Part shown: in pieces, positions 1 through 9,202 of the stretch
Position numbering within the stretch: position 1 is the first letter of the stretch
How the letters are laid out: each line of letters begins with the position of its first letter
Source of the DNA: Thioalkalivibrio thiocyanodenitrificans ARhD 1
GTDB lineage: Bacteria; Pseudomonadota; Gammaproteobacteria; Ectothiorhodospirales; Ectothiorhodospiraceae
DNA length: 64,000 nt
Assembly: GCF_000378965.1 (NCBI RefSeq)
Contig: NZ_KB900536.1
Coordinates: 3,163,407-3,227,406, forward strand
Direction of reading: 5' to 3'
Notes under the pieces: generated by a model
What the model saw: only the letters and a program-made list of their open reading frames with translations
Database searches by the model: none
What the model was told of the DNA's origin: nothing
Position numbers and translations under genes: made by a program

Positions 1-798
1 ACCCGCCTGTTCGACCGGACCCACAACCGGGTCAGCCTCACGGAGGCGGGCCGCAAGGTCTACGAGTACGCGGAGCGCATCTTCGAGATGTATGCGGAGA
101 TGGAGAACGCGATACGGGAACTGACCGGGGACGTGAGCGGCGCCCTGACCCTGGGCGCCAGTACCACCATCGCGGAGTACATGCTTCCGTCCCTGCTCGG
201 GGATTTCAAACGCAAGTACCCGGAAATCAACATCCGTCTGAAGGTATCCAATTCCGAAGGCATCGTGTCGATGGTGGAGAACAACATCATCGACCTGGGG
301 GTGGTGGAGGCGCCGGTCACCAATCGCAACCTGCTGGTCGAGGTCTGCCGCGTGGATCAACTCGTATTGATCGTGCCGCCGGGACACCCTCTGGCGGAAC
401 GCGAATCGGTGCGCATGGAGGATATCCTGCCCTTTCCGTTTATCTGTCGGGAGGAGGGCTCGGGCACCCGCGAGGTGATCGTGGAGCACATGGCCAGCGA
501 GGGGATCGACAAGAATGCCCTGGGCGTGTGTCTGGAACTGGGCAGCCCGGAGGCCATCAAGGGGGCCGTGGAGGCCGGCATGGGGCTTTCCATCCTGTCG
601 CGGGCGACCATCGACAAGGAGCTGGAGCTCCGGCGGCTCGTGGCCGTTCCGCTGGATCCGCCGCTGGAGCGGCCCTTCGCGTTCGTGCGCCAGCGCCAGA
701 AGTTCCGGCTGCGGGCCATGGAGGAACTGCTGGATTTCGCACGCAATTATTGTCACATCCATTCAGGTGAAGATGCGCAAACCGAGGCAGCATCCTAG
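1..798 (+). CDS. LysR-family transcriptional regulator, CysL-like (5' end missing)
   Basis: The reading frame is open from the first base, so the start and most of the DNA-binding helix-turn-helix lie outside the window. The visible start, TRLFDRTHNRVSLTEAGRKV, is the end of a LysR winged helix. It is followed by a linker helix and a complete two-lobed substrate-binding domain with the typical LTLGASTTIAEYMLP and GMGLSILSR segments. Family knowledge: the closest subgroup is CysL/CbbR-like, which controls sulfur or carbon assimilation genes. The target here is unknown because the divergent neighbour is not visible. 265 residues are present, ending TAG at 796-798. Subfamily assignment is moderate; LysR assignment is firm. 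Confidence 0.9.
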   Translation, partial: TRLFDRTHNRVSLTEAGRKVYEYAERIFEMYAEMENAIRELTGDVSGALTLGASTTIAEYMLPSLLGDFKRKYPEINIRLKVSNSEGIVSMVENNIIDLGVVEAPVTNRNLLVEVCRVDQLVLIVPPGHPLAERESVRMEDILPFPFICREEGSGTREVIVEHMASEGIDKNALGVCLELGSPEAIKGAVEAGMGLSILSRATIDKELELRRLVAVPLDPPLERPFAFVRQRQKFRLRAMEELLDFARNYCHIHSGEDAQTEAAS

Positions 799-965
799 CG
801 AGCGGTCCCGTCAGTCTCTTGCCCGCCGGTGTATTAGACGGGCGCCTGCCGCATGGCTCCGGTCGATGCTGCGCTGCCCGATGAGCAAGTCCACGGACTG
901 ACAGAGGTTCGCGCTCCGATCCGTGATGCACCCCTGATACGGAGTTTGCAGATGGTGGATACACA

Positions 966-1337
966 GTGATTCCCGTATCTTCCCCAGGCGGCACGGGCGC
1001 GCAGGGCAAGGAGTTGTTGCGTCTGTTCAGGGATCTGCCGGAGGAGCATCGGCGTACCCTCCTGGCCTTCGCCCGGTTCCTGGCCGCGGAGGATGTGGCG
1101 ACGCCCGCGGAGATCCCCGAACCCGAACACATCCCGCGGCCCGACGAGGAAAGCGTGGTAAGGGCCATGAAGCGGCTTTCCGCCAGCTACCACATGCTCG
1201 ACAAGTCAAAGCTGCTCAACGAGACCTCCGCGCTCATGGCCCAGCACGTGATGCAGGGCCGTCCGGCGCAGGAGGTGATCGACGAGTTGGAAGCGGTCTT
1301 CGAGGCGCATTATCGGCAAATGGCAGGCAGGGAATAA
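966..1337 (+). CDS. Conserved small protein of unknown function
   Basis: A 123-residue, charged, mostly helical protein with no signal peptide or membrane segment. I do not recognise a domain. The first 60 residues contain a helix (LLRLFRDLPEEHRRTLLAFARFL) resembling those of small proteins involved in protein-protein contacts. The rest is acidic and ends HYRQMAGRE. The start is GTG at 966, preceded by a weak ribosome site; no ATG lies nearby. It ends 12 bases before the permease at 1350, so the two are probably co-transcribed. Codon use matches neighbouring genes, so the gene looks real. Function unknown. Confidence 0.7.
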   Translation: MIPVSSPGGTGAQGKELLRLFRDLPEEHRRTLLAFARFLAAEDVATPAEIPEPEHIPRPDEESVVRAMKRLSASYHMLDKSKLLNETSALMAQHVMQGRPAQEVIDELEAVFEAHYRQMAGRE

Positions 1338-1349
1338 GGAGCGGATGGC

Positions 1350-2429
1350 GTGATCGGACCGCTGCGCAAATGGTACGACCGGCATTTTTCGGACCCTCAG
1401 GTGGTGATTCTCGCCCTGATTCTCATTTTCGGCACGGCCATCGTGCTGCTGGCGGGCCGACTGATTGCCCCGTTGCTGGCCAGCATCATCCTGGCCTACC
1501 TGCTGGACGGGGCGGTGGAGAAACTGCAGCGCTGGCACATGCCCAGGCTGCCGGCCGTTGTCCTGGTATTCGTGGTGTTTTTCACCGTCTTCATCATCAC
1601 GCTGCTCGGGCTGATCCCGCTGCTGTCTCAGCAGATCGCCCAACTGGTGCGTGAACTGCCCGGCATGGTGGCCCAGGGGCAGAACGTGCTGCTACAGCTG
1701 CCCGAGCGTTATCCCCAGTTCATCTCGGAAGAGCAGGTGCGCGACATGATGGGCGCCATTCGTACCGAGGTGACCCTGTTCGGCCAGCGGATGGTGAGCC
1801 TTTCACTGGCGTCCGCCATGCACCTGGTGACATTCCTCGTGTATCTCATCGTGGTCCCGCTGATGGTGTTCTTCCTGCTCAAGGACAGGGATGCCATCCT
1901 CCGCTGGTTCACCGGTTTCCTGCCCCGCGACCGTGGGCTGGCCAGCGAGGTCTGGGCGGAGGTGAACGAGAAGATCGCCAGTTACGTGCGCGGCAAGTTC
2001 GTGGAGATCCTGATCGTTTGGGCGGTCACCTATGTGACCTTCACGCTGTTCGGTCTCAACTACGCCATGCTGCTTTCCGTGATGGTGGGTCTGTCGGTGA
2101 TCATCCCTTACGTGGGTGCGGCGGTGGTCACCCTGCCCGTGGCGCTGGTGGCGTACTTTCAGTGGGGCCTATCGGCCGAACTCGCGTGGGTGCTGGTGGC
2201 CTATGGGATCATCCAGTTTCTGGACGGCAACATCCTCGTGCCGCTGCTGTTCTCCGAGGTGGTCAATCTGCACCCGGTGGCCATCATCGCCGCGGTGCTC
2301 GTCTTCGGAGGTATCTGGGGGTTATTGGGCGTATTCTTCGCCATACCGCTGGCCACGCTCATCCAGGCGGTCATCCGTTCCTGGCCCCGTTACGAAGACA
2401 TGCCGGGGAGTGAAGGCGCGTCGGGCTGA
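1350..2429 (+). CDS. AI-2E family transporter (PerM/TqsA-type permease)
   Basis: A 359-residue polytopic inner-membrane protein. Hydrophobic segments lie near residues 15-45, 60-90, 145-175 and in a cluster at 205-345, matching the eight-helix AI-2E exporter family (PerM, YdiK, TqsA). The family-typical central motif YVRGKFVEILIVWAVTY and the C-terminal VPLLFSEVVNLHPVAI are visible. Members export small molecules or act as Na+/H+ antiporters; the substrate here cannot be told from sequence. GTG start at 1350, coupled to the small protein upstream. Confidence 0.9.
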   Translation: MIGPLRKWYDRHFSDPQVVILALILIFGTAIVLLAGRLIAPLLASIILAYLLDGAVEKLQRWHMPRLPAVVLVFVVFFTVFIITLLGLIPLLSQQIAQLVRELPGMVAQGQNVLLQLPERYPQFISEEQVRDMMGAIRTEVTLFGQRMVSLSLASAMHLVTFLVYLIVVPLMVFFLLKDRDAILRWFTGFLPRDRGLASEVWAEVNEKIASYVRGKFVEILIVWAVTYVTFTLFGLNYAMLLSVMVGLSVIIPYVGAAVVTLPVALVAYFQWGLSAELAWVLVAYGIIQFLDGNILVPLLFSEVVNLHPVAIIAAVLVFGGIWGLLGVFFAIPLATLIQAVIRSWPRYEDMPGSEGASG

Positions 2430-2546
2430 ATCCGGCCGATTCCCTCTCCATGCGCTCCTGTAGGACTATTGAGCGGGTTCCGGAGAACGGATTGCGCGCC
2501 GGTCGCCGGCCGGCCCGATCCAATCAGATGACGGCGTTTCCAGTTG

Positions 2547-5282
2547 ATGAGAATTGAATCTGCATCCGCCCAGGCTCCTCCGTTGGTCGAGATACTCGAA
2601 ACCTGGACCATCTGTGGATACCTCCATGAGTTCGATGTGCCCGGCATCCATTTCGGCCTGCGAATCCGCCGTGGTGACCGAGCAGATTGCGCAGCGCTTC
2701 GGGAGCGCATCCTCCGGGATCTGCGCGCACAGTCCCGGCTGTTCGACAAGACACCGGATATGGAATTCTCCCCGAATCCGGACGAGCGGATCGGTCAGCA
2801 GTTTGGTGAACTGGTGCTCTTGTTTCAGCGCGCGGTCGATGCCGAGGTGAGTCATGCCAAAGTTGTTGCCGGGCATGACAGCGGCCGCCTTGCGGTACTG
2901 ATCGAGAAAGAGGACACGGAAACCGCTGTCCGGGCCGGCGAGATCGTAGCCCGCCTGATGAATATGGCGGCGCTGGGCGGCCGGCTCGATGAAACCTGGC
3001 TGAATGATGAACTCGAGGGGTTCTTCAACTATGCCGCCGAGCGGATCCTCGACGACAACGCGCGGCTTGTCCTTGACGCGGCCAGGAGGCAGGGTCTGCC
3101 GGCACTGGACATTGACCAGCCCCCCTTCGACGCAACCCGCAAGGGCTTCACTGTCAGGCATGGGCTTGTGCAGGTCGGCATGTGTGCGCGGCAGCAGCGC
3201 TTCTTCTCGTCCATGCCGCAGGCGTACGCGGCTCGCGTGGCGCCCTGGATGTACAAGCGTGACGCGATCATGCGCAGGCTGCAGGCGCGGGGCATACCGA
3301 TCCCCGCACAGGAGCTTGAGTTTCCCAACAAGAACCGGTTTGGCAGGGTGCTGCGCGCCGCGCGACAGATCGGCTTTCCGGTGGTTCTGAAATCGCCTGA
3401 ATCCGGTGCCTTTCACGATGTGCTGCCCGGAAGCGGAGTCATAGGGCCTATTCGTGATGCCGATGAGCTGGAGAAGGCATTCGCGTGCGGTTTCGGTTCT
3501 CCCCGTTCTGCCTGGGTGGAGTCGTATGTGGCCGGCGCCACGTACCGCTTCCTTGTCATTGATTCCCGGGTGGTGTCCGTCGCACGGCGCCGTGCCCCCG
3601 GGGTCGTGGGTGACGGCAGAAGCACGGTGCGGTCTCTCGTGGAGCGTGAATGTGCGGGATCCGCCTCGTTCCGTGAACGCCTGGCGTGGCGCCGGGTACT
3701 GGAGATACGGTCAACCGCCTGTCGGCTGAGCCTGGCGGGCATGACCCTGGACTCCGTGCCCGACGCCGGCGTGCCGGTACAGATCGACTTCGATGGCTGT
3801 GCCGGCATCGGAGCCTGGGGTGACGAGGTGCTGGACGTGGTACCGGCAGACTTTCACCGGGTGGCATTGGAGGCCGTGGCCGCCTGCGGACTGGATTACG
3901 CGGGTGTCGATATGGTCATCAATGAGTTTGGAGGCGGGGCAGTCTACCCCAATGCGGCCGTCATCTCGGTGAGGGCCGAACCGGACCTGCTGATCCATGA
4001 TCGTCCGGGCACCGGACCGGCACGCGATGCAGCCGGCCTGCTGGTCGGGAAACACTTCTCGAGCCGGCAGGAAGCGGTGGTGCCCATTGTTGCCGTCACA
4101 GGGACCAACGGCAAGACGACGACCAGCCGGATGATCGCCAGCCTGTTTCGTCATGCCGGAAGGTCGACCGGTCTCGCCTGTTCGGACGGCATCTATGTCG
4201 ATGACAGGCTGTTGCTGAGTCATGATCTCGCCGGGGCGCCGGGAAGCCTCATTCTGCATGCCGAATCCGGGGTGGAGACCCTGGTGCTGGAAACGGCACG
4301 CGGCGGCCTGATCAGGCTGGGGCGGCCGTTCGAGATCGCGGACGTTGGCGTATGTCTGAATGTCGCGGCGGATCATCTGGGTCATGACGGTATTCGGACA
4401 CTCGACGAGATGGCCCTGGCCAAACGGTGCGTCATCGAGAACACGAAGGGCACGGCGGTTCTGAATGCGGAAGATCCCCGTTGTGTTGCGATGGCCCGGT
4501 ATTCTCCGGCCCGGGATCTGATCCTGTTCTCGGCGACGCCCGGGTCGCCCCGGATCGATGAGCAGATCTCTTCAGGCGGCAAAGCCGTCCATGTGCTGGA
4601 ACATGAGGGTGCGGAGCACATCTTCTATTTCAACGGCGCCCGGAACCTGCCGGTCGTCGCGGTGAGTGAGGTGCCGGCGACCTTCAATGGCAGGGCGAGA
4701 CACAACGTGGAGAACGCCGCGGCGGCGATCGCGGCAGCGTGCGCATCCGGGTTGCCTATCACGGAGATCGGGGCCGGTATGAAGCGGTTTCGGATGGGTT
4801 TCGAGACGACGCCCAGCCGGCTGAATGAGTTGCCCGGCCTGCCGTACCGGGTGATCATGGACGCGGCCCACAACCTTCATGGCATGGCGGCCCTCATGCA
4901 TTACCTGGATCAGGAAGCCGTGGAGGGACGGCGAATCCTGGTGTTCTCCGCCTCTGCCAGGTTTCCCGAGTCCTATGTGCGCGAGATGGCGCGTCTGGTC
5001 GCGGCAAGATTCGATCGGTTCATTTGCAAGAAGTACCGCGAGCAGGAGCCCTATCATGACAGCGAGGATCCGTGGCTGATTCTGCGCGATGAACTCCTCC
5101 GGAACCACGTCGCCGCGGATGCGGTGTCCGTCGTGCCCGATCCGAAGGAGGCGATTGCGGCCGCCGTGGATATGGCCGGGCCCGGTGACCTGGTGGTGTT
5201 GCTTGTGCCTGCCGGTAATTCGCTGGAGCCGGGGTTCTGGCAGGAACTGGAGCGGGTGACCGGATTGAAGGCAGCGGTGTGA
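2547..5282 (+). CDS. Cyanophycin synthetase-like protein (ATP-grasp + Mur ligase)
   Basis: 911 residues in the order of CphA: an N-terminal domain (about 1-215), an ATP-grasp-like domain (about 235-500) and a Mur-ligase domain (about 512-905). The Mur half is intact: the P-loop GTNGKTT lies at about 519-525, followed by TARGGLIRLG, NVAADHLGHDG and LNAEDPR, all typical of CphA. The ATP-grasp half is not. The CphA-family metal-binding stretch EVNAAPG aligns here with SVRAEPD (about 474-480), and the glycine-rich loop after KSPESG is altered. The CphA motif GGPGDRRDED is replaced by FSASARFPES. CphA makes multi-L-arginyl-poly-aspartate; with these changes I infer a different ligase or single-step activity. 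No cyanophycinase is adjacent. ATG at 2547 is chosen over a TTG three bases upstream. Confidence 0.8.
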   Translation: MRIESASAQAPPLVEILETWTICGYLHEFDVPGIHFGLRIRRGDRADCAALRERILRDLRAQSRLFDKTPDMEFSPNPDERIGQQFGELVLLFQRAVDAEVSHAKVVAGHDSGRLAVLIEKEDTETAVRAGEIVARLMNMAALGGRLDETWLNDELEGFFNYAAERILDDNARLVLDAARRQGLPALDIDQPPFDATRKGFTVRHGLVQVGMCARQQRFFSSMPQAYAARVAPWMYKRDAIMRRLQARGIPIPAQELEFPNKNRFGRVLRAARQIGFPVVLKSPESGAFHDVLPGSGVIGPIRDADELEKAFACGFGSPRSAWVESYVAGATYRFLVIDSRVVSVARRRAPGVVGDGRSTVRSLVERECAGSASFRERLAWRRVLEIRSTACRLSLAGMTLDSVPDAGVPVQIDFDGCAGIGAWGDEVLDVVPADFHRVALEAVAACGLDYAGVDMVINEFGGGAVYPNAAVISVRAEPDLLIHDRPGTGPARDAAGLLVGKHFSSRQEAVVPIVAVTGTNGKTTTSRMIASLFRHAGRSTGLACSDGIYVDDRLLLSHDLAGAPGSLILHAESGVETLVLETARGGLIRLGRPFEIADVGVCLNVAADHLGHDGIRTLDEMALAKRCVIENTKGTAVLNAEDPRCVAMARYSPARDLILFSATPGSPRIDEQISSGGKAVHVLEHEGAEHIFYFNGARNLPVVAVSEVPATFNGRARHNVENAAAAIAAACASGLPITEIGAGMKRFRMGFETTPSRLNELPGLPYRVIMDAAHNLHGMAALMHYLDQEAVEGRRILVFSASARFPESYVREMARLVAARFDRFICKKYREQEPYHDSEDPWLILRDELLRNHVAADAVSVVPDPKEAIAAAVDMAGPGDLVVLLVPAGNSLEPGFWQELERVTGLKAAV

Positions 5283-5478
5283 CGGGCCTCCACATGCCGT
5301 GCCCGGCGTTGCTGGTGGATGCGTCCGCCCTGCCCGTGTCGGGAGTGCCGCAGATGATCCGGATCGGGCCGTGTGTCACGTCAGGGCGCGTCAGTCGGGC
5401 CGCAAGGGCCGGTGTAACAACCGGCGGTCACGACCGGCATTGGTGCTTCTCGCCCTTCGTGTTGCGGGGCGGAGGCCT

Positions 5479-6891
5479 TCAGAGTGTCGCCGAGGCGTAA
5501 TCCGCAAGCCGCGAGCGTTCGCCGCGGGTCAGCGTGATATGCCCGCTGTGCTCCCAGTGCTTGAACCGGTCCACCACGAAGGTGAGCCCGGAAGTGGTCT
5601 CGGTCAGGTAGGGCGTGTCGATCTGGGCGATATTGCCGAGGCATACCACCTTGGTGCCGGGCCCGGCCCGGGTGATCAGCGTCTTCATCTGCTTGGACGT
5701 GAGATTCTGCGCCTCGTCCAGGATGATAAAGCGGTTGAGAAAGGTGCGCCCGCGCATGAAGTTCAGCGAGCGGATCTTGATGCGGCTCTTCAGCAGGTCG
5801 TTTGTGGCGGCGCGCCCCCAGTCCCCGCCGATGTCGGACTTGGTGAGCACCTCCAGGTTGTCCATCAGCGCGCCCATCCAGGGGGTCATCTTCTCCTCCT
5901 CGGTGCCGGGCAGGAAACCGATGTCCTCGCCCACCGGCACTGTCACCCGGGTCATGATGATCTCCTTGTAGACGTTCTCCTCCAGTGTCTGGGCGAGTCC
6001 GGCCGCCAGGGTGAGCAGGGTCTTGCCCGTGCCGGCGGCGCCGACCAGGCTCACGAAATCTATCTGCGGATCCATGAGCAGGTTCAGGGCGAAGTTCTGT
6101 TCCCGGTTGCGCGCATTGATCCCCCAGACGGTATGCCGCGGGCTGAGATAGTCCACAGGGGTCTCGATCTCGGCGGTGTCGTGGTCGAGGCGGCGCACCA
6201 GCGCGGTGAACGGCTGTTCGCCATCGAGATGCAGAAACTGGTTGGGAAACCACTCCTGGACCATGGGACCATGAAGGCGGTAGAACGTATGCCCGCTCTC
6301 CTGCCAGGACTCCATGGCCTTGCCATGGGATTCCCAGAAGTCGCCGGACAGTTCGCAACGTCCGCTGTAAAGCAGATTGACGTCATCGAGTACCTGGTCG
6401 TTGAAGTAGTCTTCCGCGTGGATACCCAGCACCGCCGCCTTGATGCGCAGGTTGATGTCCTTGGAGACCAGGGTGATGTCCACGTCCGGACGCTCCTGCT
6501 GAAGGGCCATGGCCGTGCCGAGGATGGTGTTGTCCGGCGTATTGCCGGGCAGGCTGTCGGGCAGGTGGGCTGGCATGACCCGGGTCTGGAAATAGAGGCG
6601 GCCCGTGCCGCCAAAGGCCGTGTCGGAGAGGCTCTCGCTCGACAGAAGCAAGCCCTGTGCAATCTCCGCGTGGCTCGCGTCGCTCATCATCTCGTCGATG
6701 AACCGGCTGACCTGGCGCACGTTGCGCGCCACCTCGGAGACGCCTTTCTTGCCCCGGTCCAGTTCCTCCAGAACCACCATGGGCAGGTAGATGTCGTGTT
6801 CCTGAAATCGGAACAGCGCGGTCGGGTCGTGCATGAGCACATTGGTGTCCAGCACGAAAAGACGCTTGCCGCGGATGTCTTTCTTCACCAT
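5479..6891 (-). CDS. PIN domain + PhoH-type ATPase (PhoH2-like)
   Basis: 470 residues. The N-terminal PIN nuclease domain begins with LFVLDTNVLMHDP and has ELDRGKKG, giving the acidic metal-binding residues. A PhoH P-loop ATPase domain follows, with LVGAAGTGKTLLTLAAG (Walker A) and RFIILDEAQNLTSKQMKTL (Walker B). Family knowledge: PIN-PhoH proteins are ATP-dependent RNA helicase/RNases, often linked to toxin-antitoxin-like or stress RNA decay. Start at 6891, because AGGAG sits 7 bases upstream; an in-frame ATG 33 bases earlier has no such site. No antitoxin gene is adjacent. Confidence 0.92.
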   Translation of the reverse strand: MVKKDIRGKRLFVLDTNVLMHDPTALFRFQEHDIYLPMVVLEELDRGKKGVSEVARNVRQVSRFIDEMMSDASHAEIAQGLLLSSESLSDTAFGGTGRLYFQTRVMPAHLPDSLPGNTPDNTILGTAMALQQERPDVDITLVSKDINLRIKAAVLGIHAEDYFNDQVLDDVNLLYSGRCELSGDFWESHGKAMESWQESGHTFYRLHGPMVQEWFPNQFLHLDGEQPFTALVRRLDHDTAEIETPVDYLSPRHTVWGINARNREQNFALNLLMDPQIDFVSLVGAAGTGKTLLTLAAGLAQTLEENVYKEIIMTRVTVPVGEDIGFLPGTEEEKMTPWMGALMDNLEVLTKSDIGGDWGRAATNDLLKSRIKIRSLNFMRGRTFLNRFIILDEAQNLTSKQMKTLITRAGPGTKVVCLGNIAQIDTPYLTETTSGLTFVVDRFKHWEHSGHITLTRGERSRLADYASATL

Positions 6892-6922
6892 GAAATAGCT
6901 CCTGGTCGTGCATGACAGGGAC

Positions 6923-6957
6923 AAAAAACGCCGCAGCCCCCGTACGGGAGCGCGGCG
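6923..6957 (-). terminator. Intrinsic terminator of bcp
   Basis: Read on the minus strand, CGCCGC pairs with GCGGCG around an inner CCCGTACGGG palindrome, followed by six T residues. It lies between the end of bcp (7011) and the start of the PhoH gene (6891), so it should end bcp transcription. Confidence 0.8.
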
Positions 6958-7010
6958 CGGGAATTCTGTTGCCGGGTATCGGGGCGCGCAGGTCGCGGCA
7001 TGGGCGGATT

Positions 7011-7481
7011 CTACAGTTCGCTGATCGCCCCCAGGACCTCATCCACGTGGCCCGGGACTTTCACCTTGCGCCACTCCCTGCGCAGAATCCCGTCCCGATC
7101 GATGAGGAACGTGCTGCGCTCGATGCCCATGACCTGCCTGCCGTACATGTTCTTCATCCGGATGACGTCGAACAGCCTGCACAGGCTTTCGTCCTCGTCA
7201 GACAGCAGGTCGAATGGAAAGCCGTACTTCTCCTTGAACTTCTCATGGGACCTGATGCTGTCACGCGATACCCCGAGCACGGCCACGCCCTTGTTCTTCA
7301 GCTTAGCGTACTGTTCGGAGAAGTCCCTGCCTTCCGTGGTGCAGCCGGAGGTGTCGTCCTTCGGATAGAAGTACAGTACCACGTGCTGCTTTCCCTTGAA
7401 GTCCGACAGCCGGACAGACTTGTCGCCGGTGGCGGGGCGCTCGAAGTCGGGGACGGGGGAGTCGAGGGTGACTTTGGACAT
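7011..7481 (-). CDS. bcp: Thioredoxin-dependent peroxiredoxin (Bcp/PrxQ)
   Basis: 156 residues, usual Bcp length. The peroxidatic cysteine is Cys47 in FYPKDDTSGCTTEGRDF, with the family Thr two positions before and Arg further on. It reduces hydrogen and organic peroxides in the cytoplasm using thioredoxin. E. coli Bcp has a second cysteine five residues after the first; here that position is not Cys (CTTEGR), so this is a 1-Cys-type or uses another resolving Cys such as the one in SLCRLF. Transcribed alone, with a terminator downstream. Confidence 0.95.
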   Translation of the reverse strand: MSKVTLDSPVPDFERPATGDKSVRLSDFKGKQHVVLYFYPKDDTSGCTTEGRDFSEQYAKLKNKGVAVLGVSRDSIRSHEKFKEKYGFPFDLLSDEDESLCRLFDVIRMKNMYGRQVMGIERSTFLIDRDGILRREWRKVKVPGHVDEVLGAISEL

Positions 7482-7524
7482 GGAGGCGGGTCTCTATGCT
7501 TTCAGGTTGTTCCGAGGGACAGCT

Positions 7525-7611
7525 GATAAGTGCGAAGTGTGAATTGGGAAGTGGGAAGTGGGAATGCAGTGCCTCTACTTCGCACTTCCCAATTCACACT
7601 TCGCACTTATC
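7525..7611. repeat. Heptamer-based inverted repeat, family A copy 1
   Basis: The left arm begins GATAAGTGCGAAGTGTGAAT and the right arm is its reverse complement for 29 consecutive bases, with five more matches after one mismatch. Each arm is a run of heptamers: AAGTGCG, AAGTGTG, AATTGGG, AAGTGGG. It lies between bcp and the gcvR-like gene, and the gcvR-like stop codon TAA is inside the right arm. Similar copies lie at 11274-11354 and 59969-60045. Confidence 0.9.
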
Positions 7612-8161
7612 CTTTGATCGGCTCTATCACCCCATCCAGATTCAACTCGTCGCAGAAATCCAGGAAGTCGTCCCGGAGGGTTGCGATGTGCTCGTTGGCC
7701 GGAATCTCCACCGTGAGATGCGCGGCAAACATGGGCGTGGCCGTGTGGGCCGCGTTGTAGGCATGGGTGCTCATTTCCTGGATGTTGATGCCGCGGGCGG
7801 AGAAGAATCCGGCCAACTGATGCACGATCCCCGGCTGGTCCAGGGCCACCACGTCGACCCCGTATGGCATGGCACGTTCGGCGAGCTTCCGGGGGCCGGT
7901 CCGCTGGGAGATGACCTCCAGTCCCGCCTGGCCGCGCAGGGTGTTCAGGGCCGTGTCCAGACGGCTCAGGGTGTTCCAGTTGCCGGCGGCTAGCATGATG
8001 ATGGCGAAACTGCCGCCCAGCACGGTCATGCGGCTGTCCTCGATGCTGCAGCCGCTCTCCAGCACGGCCCGGGAAATGCCCTCGACCAGCCCCGGGCGAT
8101 CCTCGCCGATGGCGGAGATGACCATGTGGGTACTGCGGTTCTGGTTCGACTTGGGGGTCAT
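7607..8161 (-). CDS. GcvR-like ACT-domain protein
   Basis: 184 residues made of two ACT domains: about 12-85 (VISAIGEDRPGLVEGIS) and about 97-175 (VVALDQPGIVHQLAGFFSARGIN). This is the layout of GcvR, the glycine-sensing accessory repressor that binds GcvA and controls glycine cleavage genes in E. coli. In many gammaproteobacteria this gene sits beside dapA and bamC, as here (divergent). The glycine-response role is by family; a more general amino-acid sensor is possible. Its TAA stop lies in the repeat at 7525-7611. Confidence 0.85.
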   Translation of the reverse strand: MTPKSNQNRSTHMVISAIGEDRPGLVEGISRAVLESGCSIEDSRMTVLGGSFAIIMLAAGNWNTLSRLDTALNTLRGQAGLEVISQRTGPRKLAERAMPYGVDVVALDQPGIVHQLAGFFSARGINIQEMSTHAYNAAHTATPMFAAHLTVEIPANEHIATLRDDFLDFCDELNLDGVIEPIKG

Positions 8162-8306
8162 GGGGGGGCCGTCTCCGGCGGGGAATCAGGGTCAAGCGTA
8201 CCAGCTACCGGAGCCCTCGCGCTACGCCTGCCGGGCGCGGCGTGTTGCTTGATCCCGGGGGGGCGCGGTGAGTAACATGTCTCACTTGTCTCCTGCGGAG
8301 GTTCGG

Positions 8307-9191
8307 ATGTTTCACGGCAGTATGGTGGCCCTCGTGACGCCCATGGACGAGGACGGTGCGGTGTCGGAGGCGTCTCTGGCGGGTCTGATCGAGTTCCACC
8401 TGGAACGCGGTACAGACGCCATTGTCGCCGTGGGGACGACCGGGGAATCCGCCACCCTGGATTTCGACGAGCATTGCCAGGTGATTCGCCGGGTGGTGCG
8501 GATGGTCGCGGGACGCATTCCGGTGATCGCCGGCACAGGCGCCAACTCCACCTCCGAGGCCATTGAACTGACCCGTTGCGCCATGCAGGCGGGCGCCGAT
8601 GCCTGTCTGCTGGTCACGCCCTACTACAACAAGCCCACCCAGGAAGGGCTTTACCTTCACCACCGGGCCGTGGCCGAGGCCGTGCCCATCCCGCAGATCC
8701 TGTATAATGTGCCCGGGCGCACGGCGGTGGACATGCACAACGACACCGTGGTGCGTCTGGCCGAGATCTCCAATATCGTGGGGCTGAAGGACGCCACCGG
8801 TGATCTGGATCGAGTCCCGGACCTGGTGGCCCGGTGCGGGGACCGGATCGACCTGTACAGCGGGGACGACGCCACCGGCATGGAATTCATGCTGGCCGGA
8901 GGCAGGGGCGTGATCTCGGTGACGGCCAACGTCGTCCCTGCGGAGATGCATGCCATGTGCGAGGCCGCGTTGCGTGGTGACCGTGCCGAAGCCGAGGTGG
9001 TCAACGCGCGTGTGGATCCCCTGCACCAGGCACTGTTCCTGGAAGCGAACCCCATACCGGTGAAATGGGCCCTGTACGAGATGGGCCTGATACCCGCAGG
9101 CATCCGTCTGCCACTGACCCCCTTGTCGGAACATTGCCGGGCGCCGCTCAGGCAGGCCCTCCAGGCGGCCGGCGTCACCCTCAACACCTGA
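8307..9191 (+). CDS. dapA: 4-hydroxy-tetrahydrodipicolinate synthase
   Basis: 294 residues, normal length. It condenses pyruvate with aspartate semialdehyde, the first committed step to lysine and meso-diaminopimelate for peptidoglycan. The pyruvate-binding TTGES, the catalytic Tyr in YNVPGRT and the Schiff-base Lys in VGLKDATGD are all present. GGAGG lies 5 bases before ATG 8307, so the upstream in-frame ATG at 8268 is rejected. Followed after 11 bases by bamC, the usual gammaproteobacterial dapA-bamC order. Confidence 0.97.
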   Translation: MFHGSMVALVTPMDEDGAVSEASLAGLIEFHLERGTDAIVAVGTTGESATLDFDEHCQVIRRVVRMVAGRIPVIAGTGANSTSEAIELTRCAMQAGADACLLVTPYYNKPTQEGLYLHHRAVAEAVPIPQILYNVPGRTAVDMHNDTVVRLAEISNIVGLKDATGDLDRVPDLVARCGDRIDLYSGDDATGMEFMLAGGRGVISVTANVVPAEMHAMCEAALRGDRAEAEVVNARVDPLHQALFLEANPIPVKWALYEMGLIPAGIRLPLTPLSEHCRAPLRQALQAAGVTLNT

Positions 9192-9202
9192 TACCCGAAT
9201 CC

